A stretch of 5,989 nucleotides of DNA from Pyrodictiaceae archaeon. GTDB taxonomy: Archaea; Thermoproteota; Thermoprotei_A; Sulfolobales; Pyrodictiaceae. The stretch's first letter is position 1. Each line of letters opens with the position of its first letter. Position numbers and translations under genes: made by a program. Positions 5,609 through 5,989 of the stretch are shown here, piece after piece. The notes beneath the pieces were generated by a model, which searched no databases, was not told the DNA's origin, and saw only the letters and a list, made by a program, of their open reading frames with translations. The stretch spans positions 28,782-34,770 of the forward strand of contig JALTZQ010000227.1 in NCBI GenBank assembly GCA_027046105.1, read 5' to 3'.

Positions 5609-5815
5609 GTGAGGCTTGTTACAGTTAAAATGCCAGAGACTTACCTTGAAGGGCTGGATGAGCTAGTTCGTCTTGGAAGATATAGTAGTAGAAGTGAAGC
5701 CATTCGTGTTGCTGTACGGGAACTCCTAAAACGTGAACTTTGGGGTGTTACTGAGCACCCCAACATTACAACAATGGTAGAGCACATGCACCAACAACGT
5801 CGAGTTGTTGTATAA
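5609..5815 (+). CDS. Ribbon-helix-helix (CopG/Arc-type) DNA-binding protein
   Basis: This 68-aa protein has the classic RHH layout. An N-terminal strand with alternating residues (RLVTVKMP, 2-9) would pair with its partner in a dimer and insert into the major groove. Helix A spans about 10-22 (ETYLEGLDELVRL). The turn GRYSSRSEAIR (23-33) carries the typical G-x-Y-x-S-R-S-E signature, and helix B runs to about 44. The basic, histidine-containing tail (HMHQQRRVVV) lies beyond the fold. Such proteins act as dimeric transcription regulators or as antitoxins. No toxin-like gene is adjacent, so a stand-alone regulator is more likely. The GTG start is chosen from the SD and TATA just upstream; starting at 5510 would add 33 residues that do not look like part of the domain. 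The target is unknown; the por direct repeat is one untested possibility. Confidence 0.88.
   Translation: MRLVTVKMPETYLEGLDELVRLGRYSSRSEAIRVAVRELLKRELWGVTEHPNITTMVEHMHQQRRVVV
5740..5763 (+). repeat. Perfect 8-bp inverted repeat inside the RHH gene
   Basis: TTGGGGTG at 5740-5747 is the exact reverse complement of CACCCCAA at 5756-5763, with an 8-nt loop. It lies in the codons just after helix B of the RHH protein and would form a stable GC-rich hairpin in the mRNA. It may only reflect codon choice. Confidence 0.4.
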
Positions 5816-5989
5816 TCTGCCCCACGTGGATTAAAAGCATACTCTACTCCATGACATCATTATTAGTATTGATAAATCTTTCCACACTTTTTAAACAATC
5901 TTTACCCAAACTAAAACTAAATTAAGGCAAAAGATCCTCACAAAACACCTTGTTTTCCAAGTCGCCATCTGTTAAGTCGTTTACATAAT
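5816..5989. other. AT-rich 3' spacer with T-tracts on both strands; possible gene tail on the minus strand
   Basis: No complete gene fits here. On the plus strand TCTTTCCACACTTTTT (5877-5892), about 60 nt past the RHH stop, could serve as a T-rich archaeal terminator. On the minus strand TTTAGTTTTAGTTT (5921-5908) is another T-rich tract. Just upstream of it, a minus-strand frame is open from the right edge (5987) to a TAA at 5924-5922, encoding 21 residues with a charged composition (ending in CEDLLP). A second minus frame is open to a TGA at 5940-5938. One of these may be the end of a convergent gene, but runs this short are also expected by chance. Confidence 0.35.

Noticed and set aside
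5821..5880. Possible C/D-box sRNA on the minus strand (AATGATGTC resembles a C box)
   Set aside because: There is only an approximate C box, with no D box (CTGA) or internal C'/D' pair at proper spacing.
1..5989. tRNA, rRNA, CRISPR array, insertion sequence or toxin partner for the RHH protein
   Set aside because: I saw no cloverleaf or B-box, no regularly spaced long repeats, no transposase motifs or terminal inverted repeats, and no toxin-like ORF next to the RHH gene.

Overview
The window is most likely from a hyperthermophilic or thermophilic crenarchaeon, perhaps of the Desulfurococcales/Pyrodictiaceae type. Four things point there: a four-subunit 2-oxoacid:ferredoxin oxidoreductase, a GPN-loop GTPase, frequent TTG/GTG starts read with GGTGA-type Shine-Dalgarno (SD) sites, and archaeal TATA elements about 40 bp ahead of start codons. 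The genus assignment is inference. Nothing bacterial, phage-like or transposon-like is visible.

Layout. On the minus strand, reading from 5023 down to 1088, there is one tight gene cluster: porG, porD, porA, porB, then a GPN-loop GTPase. Gaps and overlaps are very short, and at two junctions the stop codon of one gene lies inside the SD of the next. The four por genes encode a complete gamma-delta-alpha-beta pyruvate (or related 2-oxoacid):ferredoxin oxidoreductase, which makes acyl-CoA, CO2 and reduced ferredoxin. The GTPase follows porB by 13 bp and is probably co-transcribed. Beyond a 129-bp spacer containing an inverted repeat lie two more minus-strand genes: an unassigned seven-helix membrane protein (275-958) and the 5' part of a small four-cysteine protein that runs off the left edge (1-208). 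The cysteine protein has its own promoter-like element.

On the plus strand, diverging from porG, are a 122-aa protein of unknown function (5137-5505) and a short ribbon-helix-helix (CopG/Arc-type) DNA-binding protein (best start 5609, end 5815), which has its own clear TATA/SD pair. The 113-bp divergent region between porG and the 122-aa gene carries a 9-bp direct repeat, TTGTCCACA, with a 20-bp period. It brackets the predicted TATA box of the por operon and is the best operator candidate in the window. The last 174 bp are AT-rich, with T-tracts on both strands. They may also hold the tail of a minus-strand gene entering from the right, which cannot be settled from this window.

Most of the content is ordinary central metabolism of an anaerobic archaeon. 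The points deserving a second look are the direct-repeat operator, the stop-in-SD coupling, the linkage of the GPN GTPase to por, and three small or unassigned proteins.
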